From CAZRNB01 sp964601355 (GTDB lineage Bacteria; Planctomycetota; Phycisphaerae; Sedimentisphaerales; Anaerobacaceae), in assembly GCA_964601355.1 (NCBI GenBank), contig CAZRNB010000041.1, forward strand, positions 1 to 22,727: 22,727 nt of DNA, in the 5' to 3' direction. How positions within the stretch are numbered: position 1 is the stretch's first letter; every line of letters starts with the position of its first letter. Shown piece after piece: positions 8,108-14,596 of the stretch. A model generated the notes under the pieces. The model did no database searches. It saw nothing but the letters and a program-made list of their open reading frames with translations, and was not told where the DNA came from. The position numbers and the translations under genes were made by a program.

Positions 8108-8146
8108 ATTCCTCGACCTGTTTCTGGCGGGTCGAGGAATTTTTTT
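8108..8146 (+). terminator. Intrinsic terminator
   Basis: Perfect 11 bp stem, ATTCCTCGACC (8108-8118) with GGTCGAGGAAT (8130-8140), an 11-base loop, and a run of six T directly after (8141-8146). It is a clear rho-independent terminator on the plus strand, isolating the gvp cluster from the genes to its left. Confidence 0.88.
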
Positions 8147-8433
8147 ATTATAAAGCCCTCCAGAGGTTAAATCGGAGTGGGGGGACGATTTTCGAGCTGC
8201 AGCGTCTTTCTATCCGGTTGTCCTTGACCTGCGAATGATACTATAAGCCCTTGCCGGCTATAGGTCTTTAATGCGTAATCATCATCGGCCTGGCGTGGCA
8301 ATCAGGCCCGAAGACTCATTTTTCATCCTCTTCGAACCCGTCACAATATGATTTTACCTTCCAGTCATACTAACATTGCAGGGGCTCTTTTTCTTCACCT
8401 TCGGGTCAGTGGCGGTATTTCTCAGAGGGTAAC

Positions 8434-8463
8434 CGTCGCTCGTCCCTCGTCCCTCGTCTCTCG
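8434..8463 (-). repeat. Heptamer array, YGAGNGA family, left of the gvp cluster
   Basis: Four 7-nt words on the minus strand with consensus CGAGNGA (N = A, G, G, C) plus a trailing CG. The same word family, with matching first word CGAGAGA and last word CGAGCGA, recurs on the plus strand at 22288-22324, beyond the other end of the gvp genes. Confidence 0.8.
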
Positions 8464-8617
8464 AAATATTAGAAGTACTTTTTCATCTGAAAGGTGGTAA
8501 TTGAGAAACAAAAAGATAGAGATACTTTATCTTTATGAGCAACATAATGTAAAAAAATATTAAAGACCTAAAGGTTTATAAAATATTGGCCGATAGGACG
8601 GGTAATAAAAGGACCGT

Positions 8618-8637
8618 TTAACAAGATGGCTTGTTAA
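8618..8637. promoter_or_regulatory. Perfect palindrome upstream of the gvpA promoter
   Basis: TTAACAAG (8618-8625), four bases, CTTGTTAA (8630-8637): an 8 bp perfect inverted repeat. It lies about 22 bases before the TATAAT box and overlaps the position of a -35 element, which itself is poor. This fits an operator or activator site, though it could also be a hairpin. Confidence 0.45.
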
Positions 8638-8658
8638 GCTCTGTAATTGGGGTGGATA

Positions 8659-8664
8659 TATAAT
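8659..8664 (+). promoter_or_regulatory. Candidate -10 box for gvpA
   Basis: TATAAT with no good -35 partner at 16-18 bp. This suggests either activator dependence or a false match. It would give a leader of roughly 115 bases before gvpA. Confidence 0.4.
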
Positions 8665-8755
8665 GTAGTCTTACTACTTCGATAGATCGGATAGAATAAT
8701 TTGAGTTAATATGCACGTGCGTAATGTATGTTTTTAATTTCTATTACTTTTTTAA

Positions 8756-8781
8756 TTTCTGCGAAAGCAGAAAGAGAGGAG
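8756..8781 (+). promoter_or_regulatory. GAAA-tetraloop hairpin and ribosome binding site of gvpA
   Basis: TTTCTGC (8756-8762), GAAA loop, GCAGAAA (8767-8773) form a 7 bp stem with a stable GNRA-type loop. The Shine-Dalgarno AGGAG (8777-8781) begins four bases later, seven bases before the ATG. The stem leaves the binding site exposed and may stabilise an abundant mRNA. Confidence 0.6.
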
Positions 8782-8788
8782 AACTAAA

Positions 8789-8995
8789 ATGGCAGTAGAA
8801 AAAGCGATTGGTTCCTCCAGTCTGGTTGAGGTCATTGACCGAATACTGGACAAGGGCATCGTGGTCGATGCCTGGGTCAGAATCTCTTTAGTGGGTATTG
8901 AAATACTCGCTATCGAGGCCAGAGTGGTTGCTGCATCAGTCGAGACCTACCTCAAGTATGCTGAGGCAATTGGTCTGACCGCGACAGCAGCGTAA
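8789..8995 (+). CDS. gvpA: Gas vesicle structural protein GvpA
   Basis: This 68-residue protein is the main shell protein of gas vesicles, a small hydrophobic protein that polymerises into ribs of the hollow proteinaceous wall. The conserved core is present: SSSLVEVIDRILDKGIVVDAWV (residues 9-30), then RISLVGIEILAIEARVVAASVETYLKYA. The length and the alpha-beta-beta-alpha pattern are those of the family. AGGAG lies seven bases upstream of the start. It is the first gene of the cluster, with a 148-base gap before the next gene and no clear terminator in that gap. As in other gvp clusters, expression of this gene probably exceeds that of the genes behind it. The leader hairpin and a possible operator lie upstream. 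Confidence 0.97.
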   Translation: MAVEKAIGSSSLVEVIDRILDKGIVVDAWVRISLVGIEILAIEARVVAASVETYLKYAEAIGLTATAA

Positions 8996-9143
8996 GGTTT
9001 GGTCAACCAGCCGAGACATGACCATTTTTATGGGGGTTTATTACCAGCAGAGGGTTCTTGCCGTGTCATCCTTGCAGGCTCAGAAGAAGCAGAAGCATGG
9101 CTCGCCAAGAAAAACCTCACTTTAGCAAAAAGAGACTAAAACG

Positions 9144-9827
9144 ATGTTATTAACAGCAGACACTCAAAATGTTCTTGAGAACATAATTTCATCTTACGAA
9201 ACGCGGATACAAAGCGTTGAAACTTTTTTCGAGACCACTGGCCTAATTCTCCAGGGCTTTCAAGATTCTGTTATGAATAATAAGCGAGAACGACAAATAA
9301 TCAATGAGCAGTTGAGAGTGAGCCTCGCTGAAAATCAGTGCCTGCGGAAGAAAGATTTTGACGGCATGATCAGCGTTATCTCATCTCAGCAGGACCAGCA
9401 AGAGCAGGAAGTGAGAGATTTATCGAAAACTTATCTTGATGAGCAACATAACTTTATTAGCGAGCTAAGAAAAAGCTTGCACGATTTTACCATCGCTCTG
9501 GCTACAGGTGAAGCCGAAAGGGTCAGCCAGTTTCAGTCGCTAATAAAAGATATTCTTGCCGCACAGGAAAGAAGGAAAAAAGAGGTCGTTGCCGGGCTGG
9601 AAGAATTCGAAAAGGAGCAGCAGGAAACGAGAAAGATGCTCAAGAGCCTTTTAGCCAGAGGCAGAGACCTAAGGATAAAGGATTTCAAATTAATGCTGGC
9701 CGAATTCAAAAGACAGCGCCAGCAGAGGTGTGTCCGTCGGAAGGAAAGAGAACAAGAAGTACAAAGTATGCTTGGTGATTTCAAGAAGGAAAGAAAGGAA
9801 AGATCGGAACTGGCTCTGAGCCGGTAA
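9144..9827 (+). CDS. GvpC-like helical repeat protein
   Basis: The 227-residue protein is almost wholly charged alpha-helix. An LxxF motif recurs as LHDF (112), LEEF (152), LAEF (185) and LGDF (210), with spacings of 40, 33 and 25 residues. The unit starting at LEEF, with EKEQQETRKML after it, resembles the 33-residue repeat of cyanobacterial GvpC (LLAFYKELQET type). GvpC binds the outside of the shell and raises its collapse pressure. The position just after gvpA is the usual place for gvpC. I infer that this is a GvpC analogue; similarity is short and heptad-rich sequences can mislead. The ATG at 9144 has only a weak AAGAGA upstream. A related protein is encoded at 10838-11509. Confidence 0.62.
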   Translation: MLLTADTQNVLENIISSYETRIQSVETFFETTGLILQGFQDSVMNNKRERQIINEQLRVSLAENQCLRKKDFDGMISVISSQQDQQEQEVRDLSKTYLDEQHNFISELRKSLHDFTIALATGEAERVSQFQSLIKDILAAQERRKKEVVAGLEEFEKEQQETRKMLKSLLARGRDLRIKDFKLMLAEFKRQRQQRCVRRKEREQEVQSMLGDFKKERKERSELALSR

Positions 9828-9863
9828 TCAGAATATGGAAAAACTTAAAGGGGTAGTAAGTAT

Positions 9864-10145
9864 ATGGCAGGTATCATACAAAAGATTATAACGTTATACG
9901 AAATGGAGGCAAGTGAGATTAGTGGCTTGGTTACCAATAGCCAAAAGGTCTTTGAAAACTCTGCTCTTGGGGATCAAAAACCCGCTGACGGATGGACCGC
10001 TGAAACTCTGATGCAAGATGCGCATGCTTTGACAAGATATACTGATGGAGCTGAGAACGATACTTTTGAGAAAAGAGTCGATAAGGAAATAAGACGAATG
10101 GAAGCCTTTATCAAAGGGCAGCTCAGGGCAGGCAGTTTAAAGTGA
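9864..10145 (+). CDS. Hypothetical protein in the gvp cluster
   Basis: The 93-residue product is mostly helical and mildly acidic, with no cysteine and no membrane segment. I recognise no family. The start at 9864 is preceded by AAAGGGG at a suitable distance. It lies 36 bases after the first GvpC-like gene and 13 bases before the PAS gene, so it is almost certainly co-transcribed with them. It may be a partner of either, but nothing in the sequence shows a function. Confidence 0.68.
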   Translation: MAGIIQKIITLYEMEASEISGLVTNSQKVFENSALGDQKPADGWTAETLMQDAHALTRYTDGAENDTFEKRVDKEIRRMEAFIKGQLRAGSLK

Positions 10146-10158
10146 AAGCAGGGAGCAA

Positions 10159-10749
10159 ATGAGACAAGACAAAAGTCAGTCCAGCTACGGCAACGGCCTC
10201 CCGGCTACGGCTCGGCGCTTCGCCGAGACGAGTCGCCGTGACGAGTATGGTATAACAGTTGTGGACAAAGAGATCGACAGATTGTTGGACAGTATTCGTG
10301 GAGTTCCGTATCTAATATCGCCTTTTGGCGAGGAGCAAATTATTTCTTTCGATAAAGGAATCATAAAATTAACCGGATATTCCGCTGACGATATTCTGAC
10401 AGACAAACAGCTCTGGTTAAACATGATTCACCCTGCCGACCAGAAGCGAGTTTTTGGTGTTTTTGGCTACTGTAAAAGCCGGGGACTTTCATTTCAAATG
10501 GAGTACCGCCTTATTCATAAGAACGGCTCACTGTGTTGGGTCGTCGATGAAGGTGAACCTTTTTTTGACGAGAGAGTCAAAGTAGTCCAAATTGAAGGCA
10601 TAATAACCGATATAAGCGGGTTCAGAGAAATACGGGCATGGTGTTTACCAAATGTCCCTGAGCTGCAGAACCATGCCATTAAATCTGTAAATGGCACGTC
10701 TTTTGGGTGCAGACTCGCTACGTCAGAGAACAGATTAGATGAGAATTAG
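10159..10749 (+). CDS. Stand-alone PAS-domain protein
   Basis: The 196-residue protein has one PAS fold of the PAS_3 type at about residues 45-155. It runs from a first strand near ISFDKGIIKLTGYSADDIL through WLNMIHPADQKRV, then YRLIHKNGSLCWVVDEGEPFFDE, and ends at IEGIITDISGF. No kinase, cyclase or DNA-binding domain follows; the 40-residue tail is low in features. PAS domains sense small ligands, redox state or light, or mediate dimer contacts. In this place it may adjust gas-vesicle production or bind a partner, which is inference. The start at 10159 is supported by AGGGAG. Residues about 12-30 are encoded by GC-rich sequence with a 7 bp hairpin, unlike the rest of the gene. Confidence 0.82.
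   Translation: MRQDKSQSSYGNGLPATARRFAETSRRDEYGITVVDKEIDRLLDSIRGVPYLISPFGEEQIISFDKGIIKLTGYSADDILTDKQLWLNMIHPADQKRVFGVFGYCKSRGLSFQMEYRLIHKNGSLCWVVDEGEPFFDERVKVVQIEGIITDISGFREIRAWCLPNVPELQNHAIKSVNGTSFGCRLATSENRLDEN
10211..10227. repeat. GC-rich hairpin inside the PAS gene
   Basis: CTCGGCG-CTT-CGCCGAG, 7 bp stem with triloop, in the N-terminal coding part of the PAS gene. The size matches the 17-base hairpin at 626-642, and the surrounding 60 bases are much richer in GC than the gene. It looks like a small inserted element tolerated in frame. Confidence 0.45.
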
Positions 10750-10837
10750 AAAGTGGCAGTCCAAAGTCATTACTTGACAATACGAATTCATGTGTTTCTG
10801 TGCAAAAATTAACAAAGTTTTTTAAGGGGGATTTGAA

Positions 10838-11509
10838 ATGATAACTACAATAGCTGAGGACATGAAGAAACTTACAGAGGATATTCTTACTTCGCATGAC
10901 TTGCGGGTAAAAACACTCGGCGATTTGGTGTCCTATACCCATGATTTGATGGGTGACACGCGGAAAACTGTAAAGGGATTTACTGTCGATAGGAAGAAAA
11001 TGGCCGAGGAACAAGCCAAGGATTTGACTAATTTTGCCAATGGACTCTCTAAGGATGTGCAAAGCTTACTGAAAAAAGCCCAGGATATGGTCAAGGAGTT
11101 CGGTAAGAATAACAGGCAAATGAGCAAGGAGCAGGCAAAGAACCTGGCAAATTTTGTCAGTGATCTAACCAAATCAGTAGGAGCAATGCTGAACGGATTC
11201 GAGAAGGAACGTGACAAAATGTCAAAGGAGCTTAAGGATAACCTGTCAAAGCAAATAAAAGATATCCAGACAGAGGTCAAAAGAATCCTCAAGGAATCCG
11301 ACAACCTCATAGGTGAGTATAGCTCTGAGATGGCCCAAGCCAGGAAAGCCTGGAAGGATATGAGCAAAGCTGTGGCTAAGGCAAGAATAAGCGGGGTAAT
11401 ACCAAAAATCGACGCCAGAGAAAAAGTAACCACCGTTGAGCATGCGATCGGAAGAAATAAAGGCGTAAAGAAGAATGCAGAAAAACGGAAAGCAACCGTT
11501 AAGAGCTAA
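10838..11509 (+). CDS. Second GvpC-like helical repeat protein
   Basis: The 223-residue protein is a long helical repeat protein with a basic C-terminal tail. Units beginning MAEEQAKDLTNF (residue 55), MSKEQAKNLANF (95) and MSKELKDNLSKQ (128) are spaced 40 and 33 residues apart, and a weaker unit precedes them around residues 20-54. The EQAKxLxNF pattern is close to the EKQAQELLAF pattern in cyanobacterial GvpC 33-residue repeats, which supports a role as a shell-binding strengthening protein. The start at 10838 follows AAGGGGG at a good distance. The gene immediately precedes gvpN, the gvpC-gvpN order seen in several bacteria. The assignment is by pattern only. Confidence 0.65.
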   Translation: MITTIAEDMKKLTEDILTSHDLRVKTLGDLVSYTHDLMGDTRKTVKGFTVDRKKMAEEQAKDLTNFANGLSKDVQSLLKKAQDMVKEFGKNNRQMSKEQAKNLANFVSDLTKSVGAMLNGFEKERDKMSKELKDNLSKQIKDIQTEVKRILKESDNLIGEYSSEMAQARKAWKDMSKAVAKARISGVIPKIDAREKVTTVEHAIGRNKGVKKNAEKRKATVKS

Positions 11510-11609
11510 TGTTGCTGTTTAACAGATGACTTAAATTGTCTGCTCGATGTCGAATTTTCTTTGGCCTCAGCGGACATTATGGATGGTACTTATATGGAGG
11601 TGGTACGAA

Positions 11610-12647
11610 ATGATTGACGAGATGACCACAGTGTTAGAGCCGAGTCCTCTGCCAGAGTTTGTAGAGACAGATTATATTAAAAATGTCACCAGCAGGGCTC
11701 TTTCTTACATCAAGGCTGGTTTTCCTGTTCACTTTAGAGGACCTTCCGGCACCGGCAAAACGACATTGGCTATGCACCTGGCAAGTAAAATTAAAAGGCC
11801 GGTGGTAATGATTCACGGAGATGAAGAGTTCACAACCTCTGATTTAGTCGGCGGTGAATATGGCTACAGAATCAGAAAGGTTGTGGATAGATTCATATCG
11901 AGGGTTCTTAAAACAGAAGAAGATATGGTAAAGCGGTGGATTGATAATCGCTTAACCGTTGCCTGCAAATACGGCTTTACGCTTGTTTACGATGAGTTTA
12001 CGCGTTCCCGGCCGGAGGCAAATAATATCTTTCTTTCTATCTTACAGGAAAAGATGATGGATTTGCCGGTCGGAAGGGGTGGTGAGCAGCCATACTTAAA
12101 GGTCGATCCGAATTTCACTGCCATCTTCACGTCCAACCCGGAGGAGTATGCCGGCGTTCACAGAAGCCAGGACGCTTTAAGAGACAGGATGGTCACTATG
12201 GATTTGGACCACTTTGACTATGATACCGAAATGGCTATCACACGGGCAAAATCCAAACTTTCCAGACAGCACGCTGAAATGATAGTCAATATCGTAAGAG
12301 GCCTAAGAGAATCCGGAAAGTGCGAATTTGCACCCACTGTGCGTGGGTGCATTATGATTGCAAAAACCCTTAAGGTTCGAAACCTTACACCTTCTAATGC
12401 AAGAAGGGTCTTCATACAGATGTGTCAGGATATATTGGCTTCTGAAACAAGCCGGGTTGGCTCAAAAACTAACCAGGATAAAATTAAAGAGATAATAAGG
12501 GAGCTTGTTGAGAAAGAGCTGAGCCGTGGAAAAACTTTTGATATCCCAATGAAAACTGATGATGAAAACATTGCTTTAGGTATCGTTGGCAGTAATGAAG
12601 TGAATGACAAAAAGCAACAGATAGAAAGTTTGGTTGGGATAAGTTAG
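11610..12647 (+). CDS. gvpN: Gas vesicle AAA ATPase GvpN
   Basis: The 345-residue protein is GvpN, a MoxR-type AAA ATPase needed for gas vesicles to grow to full size. Walker A GPSGTGKT is at 44-51, Walker B LVYDE at 125-129 within the family segment YDEFTRSRPEANN, sensor-1 asparagine at N176 in FTSNPEEYAG, and RDR at 191-193 as candidate arginine fingers. The start at 11610 has GGAGG upstream. A frame opening at 11547 would add 21 residues of unconvincing sequence and place the binding site inside the gene. The next gene begins 14 bases after the stop. Confidence 0.95.
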   Translation: MIDEMTTVLEPSPLPEFVETDYIKNVTSRALSYIKAGFPVHFRGPSGTGKTTLAMHLASKIKRPVVMIHGDEEFTTSDLVGGEYGYRIRKVVDRFISRVLKTEEDMVKRWIDNRLTVACKYGFTLVYDEFTRSRPEANNIFLSILQEKMMDLPVGRGGEQPYLKVDPNFTAIFTSNPEEYAGVHRSQDALRDRMVTMDLDHFDYDTEMAITRAKSKLSRQHAEMIVNIVRGLRESGKCEFAPTVRGCIMIAKTLKVRNLTPSNARRVFIQMCQDILASETSRVGSKTNQDKIKEIIRELVEKELSRGKTFDIPMKTDDENIALGIVGSNEVNDKKQQIESLVGIS

Positions 12648-12661
12648 GAAGGACACATTAA

Positions 12662-12967
12662 ATGAAAGGGACATTACAAACTTTAGGTATTAGAGATATA
12701 AAGAGCACACATTCTGTAGGCGCGAGGTCTATCCCGAAAGCTCAAAGGTCGAGCTATTTGGAGTTATATGTGCTTGGAAGCGAAAAGCAAAGATTGGAAA
12801 AAGAAATCTTTGCTTTGGATAAAAGAAGGGATGCAGCTAAAAAACAATTCGATAGCATCTGCAAGCGAATAAAAAACTTGCAGAAAGAAACACATGACAA
12901 ACAAGAAATTAAGACTTGCAGAGACATACCTACAAAGCCGCTTAAGACGATGCCTATAAACTATTAG
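12662..12967 (+). CDS. Small coiled-coil protein following gvpN
   Basis: The 101-residue basic protein has an N-terminal segment with GIRDIKSTHSVGARSIPKAQ and YLELYVLGSEKQRLEKEI, then a coiled coil from about residue 40 to 77 and a polar tail. Several bacterial gvp clusters carry a short protein after gvpN named GvpV; position, size and the YLELY-coiled-coil form make that a reasonable guess, but I cannot verify homology and leave the symbol empty. A weak AGGA site is close upstream. It lies 14 bases after gvpN and 21 bases before gvpH, so it is part of the operon. Confidence 0.7.
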   Translation: MKGTLQTLGIRDIKSTHSVGARSIPKAQRSSYLELYVLGSEKQRLEKEIFALDKRRDAAKKQFDSICKRIKNLQKETHDKQEIKTCRDIPTKPLKTMPINY

Positions 12968-12988
12968 TGGATATTAAAGGGACACAAA

Positions 12989-13528
12989 ATGGCCAAAGAC
13001 AAGAAGAGAAAAGATAAAGAAGAGGAAGGGTCGAATATCGATTTTGGTATAGGGGGATTGGGTCTGGGGGGACTATTTAAGGGTATTGAAAACCTGATCG
13101 ACCTGGCTGCTAAATTGAAAGAGGCCGGCGGCGAAATCAACAAGGAGGGCGAGATTGACCTAAGCCATCTTAAAAAAGGTATGAAGGGAGTGTTTGGATT
13201 TTCTGTAAAGACGGCTATAGGAGGCAAACCGGTAGTTGAGTCGTTTGGAAATGTCAAAAGCACCCCTGAAGGCCCGAAGGTTGAGGAGGAAAGAGAGCCT
13301 ATCACGGATGTCTTTGATGAAGGTAAGGAGATTCGAATCTATGCCGAGATGCCAGGTGTAAATCAGGAAGATATAAAGCTGGAGCTGAAAGAAGATATAT
13401 TGGAAATTAACGCACAAACCGGGGATAGAAAGTATCGTAAAGAGATATTGCTTCCGGTAAAGGTAAATGCCGATGCAATGACCTCTTCTTACAACAACGG
13501 AATTTTAGAGGTCAGGTTCAAAAAGTAA
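12989..13528 (+). CDS. gvpH: Gas vesicle Hsp20-type protein GvpH
   Basis: The 179-residue protein has a charged N-terminus, a glycine-rich stretch (GIGGLGLGGLFKG, about 20-33), and a C-terminal alpha-crystallin fold from about residue 98. That fold includes EIRIYAEMPGVNQEDIKLELKEDILEI and the closing strand NNGILEVRF. This is the GvpH/Hsp20 layout; the family is thought to act as a holdase or to bind regulators in haloarchaeal gas-vesicle clusters. The start at 12989 follows AAGGGAC. The gene leads into a block with further protein-handling genes (Get3-like ATPase, CDC48, J-domain). Right after the stop lies a set of three complementary or repeated arms before the next start codon. Confidence 0.9.
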   Translation: MAKDKKRKDKEEEGSNIDFGIGGLGLGGLFKGIENLIDLAAKLKEAGGEINKEGEIDLSHLKKGMKGVFGFSVKTAIGGKPVVESFGNVKSTPEGPKVEEEREPITDVFDEGKEIRIYAEMPGVNQEDIKLELKEDILEINAQTGDRKYRKEILLPVKVNADAMTSSYNNGILEVRFKK

Positions 13529-13660
13529 ACCCCGTTAGAAGGAATCCCAGCTTCTTGTGATGTCTGCTTTTGTTGGTTATTTCTAACGGGGTTATATGAC
13601 TCAAAGAGCCGCTGTAGAGAACGGATTAAAAGTCTTTCTTTAAGATTTCTAACAGGGTAA
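13528..13660 (+). promoter_or_regulatory. Three-arm inverted/direct repeat before the Get3-like gene
   Basis: Arm 1 AACCCCGTTAGAA (13528-13540) is perfectly complementary to arm 2 TTCTAACGGGGTT (13581-13593). Arm 3 TTCTAACAGGGTAA (13647-13660) is a near copy of arm 2, contains the AGGG that serves the next start codon, and ends at that ATG. Arm 1 can therefore pair with arm 2 or arm 3, but not both. This resembles a translational switch; there is no T-run to make arm 1-arm 2 a terminator. Confidence 0.5.
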
Positions 13661-14596
13661 ATGGCCTTAAAAGGACTAAAAGAACCTTCACTAAAGTTGA
13701 TTTTGTTTGGCGGAAAAGGCGGTGTAGGAAAGACAACTTGTGCTTGTGGTGCAGCCCTTTATTTGGCTGAGGATTTTAATACATTGGTCTTTTCAACCGA
13801 TCCGGCTCATTCGCTTTCCGATAGCTTAGGACAGGCAATCGGTGATCATATAAAAGAGGTAAAAGGAATAAGGAATTTAAGTGCTCTCGAAGTGAACGCG
13901 GAAAAGGTCTTGGCTAAATTCAAAATAGAGCACCAGGACCAGCTGAAAAAAATTATAGATACCGGCACAAATCTGGATGCCGAAGATATTGATTCTGTCT
14001 TGTCTTTACCCATTCCGGGCATGGATGAAGTGATGGGTTTTAAGACTATAGTTGACCTTATAGATGAGGCAGCATTTGAGAAATATGTGGTAGATACAGC
14101 ACCGACCGGCCACGTTTTAAGACTTTTGACCTCGCCCAGGCTATTAGATGAATGGGTTAAGGTGATGGCAAAGATAAGGTGGAAGTATAGATATGTGGTG
14201 GAAACCTTTGCCGGTAAATATAAGCTGGACCAAGGCGATGATTTCCTGCTGACTATGAAAAAGCTTGTAAAGAGGATGGAAGACTTGCTGCGTGACCAAA
14301 TGAAATGCGAATTTGTAGCAGTTACAATTCCGGAAGATATGGCAATTTTAGAAACCGAGAGGTTGATAAGCAGCCTCAGTGAATACGGAGTAAAGGTGAG
14401 GCAATTAGTGATAAATAATGTCTTAAAATCAAATAATTGTGACTTCTGCAGAGAAAAAGCAAAAGAGCACCAGCGGTATATAGGTCAGTTAAGCAAAAAG
14501 TTCGGCATGCTGGAGACGACATGTGTTCCTTCCCAGCCGCGAGAGGTCAGAGGACTAAAGGCGCTGGTGGATTTTAAGGAGCTGCTATTTTGTTAA
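13661..14596 (+). CDS. ArsA/Get3-type ATPase
   Basis: The 311-residue protein is a SIMIBI ATPase of the ArsA/Get3 family. The signature P-loop GGKGGVGKTT is at 17-26, the switch I segment STDPAHSLSD at 45-54, and switch II DTAPTGH at 145-151. A CxxC pair is present at C260 and C263 in the NNVLKSNNCDFCREK segment, the position of the zinc-binding CxxC in eukaryotic Get3. Family members carry hydrophobic tail-anchored proteins or drive arsenite export. The CxxC and the absence of arsenic genes favour a protein-targeting role. In this place the client may be GvpA or another hydrophobic gas-vesicle protein, which is inference. It overlaps the CDC48 gene by seven bases, implying coupled translation. 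Confidence 0.9.
   Translation: MALKGLKEPSLKLILFGGKGGVGKTTCACGAALYLAEDFNTLVFSTDPAHSLSDSLGQAIGDHIKEVKGIRNLSALEVNAEKVLAKFKIEHQDQLKKIIDTGTNLDAEDIDSVLSLPIPGMDEVMGFKTIVDLIDEAAFEKYVVDTAPTGHVLRLLTSPRLLDEWVKVMAKIRWKYRYVVETFAGKYKLDQGDDFLLTMKKLVKRMEDLLRDQMKCEFVAVTIPEDMAILETERLISSLSEYGVKVRQLVINNVLKSNNCDFCREKAKEHQRYIGQLSKKFGMLETTCVPSQPREVRGLKALVDFKELLFC

Larger units (their letters stand above)
7824..8788. other. Long non-coding stretch upstream of gvpA
   Basis: No credible gene lies here. From left to right it holds several small stem-forming segments around 7995-8035; a strong terminator (8108-8146); a weaker hairpin with arms GGCCTG and CAGGCC near 8287-8308 followed by five T; a heptamer array (8434-8463); AT-rich DNA; an operator-like palindrome (8618-8637); a TATAAT box (8659-8664); and the gvpA leader. 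The frame covering 8056-8238 runs through the terminator and is not a gene. Confidence 0.6.

Noticed and set aside
8056..8238. Plus-strand frame of 60 codons
   Set aside because: It runs through the strong intrinsic terminator at 8108-8146 and has no binding site.
8641..8790. Sigma-54 promoter for gvpA
   Set aside because: No TGGC-N8-TTGC-type -24/-12 pair could be found upstream of the gene.
9030..9125. A 31-codon frame between gvpA and the first GvpC-like gene
   Set aside because: Composition is not protein-like, there is no ribosome binding site, and nothing about it is recognisable.
10933..11433. Minus-strand frame of 166 codons with a hydrophobic look
   Set aside because: It is the antisense of the charged coiled-coil GvpC-like gene; antisense of Lys/Glu-rich coding DNA gives Leu/Phe/Ser-rich frames.
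13528..13593. Rho-independent terminator after gvpH
   Set aside because: The 13 bp stem has a 40-base loop and no T-run, so a regulatory or processing role fits better.
13661..14596. Arsenite pump subunit ArsA
   Set aside because: The protein is a single ATPase domain with a Get3-like CxxC and there are no other arsenic genes; the gvp context fits protein handling better.
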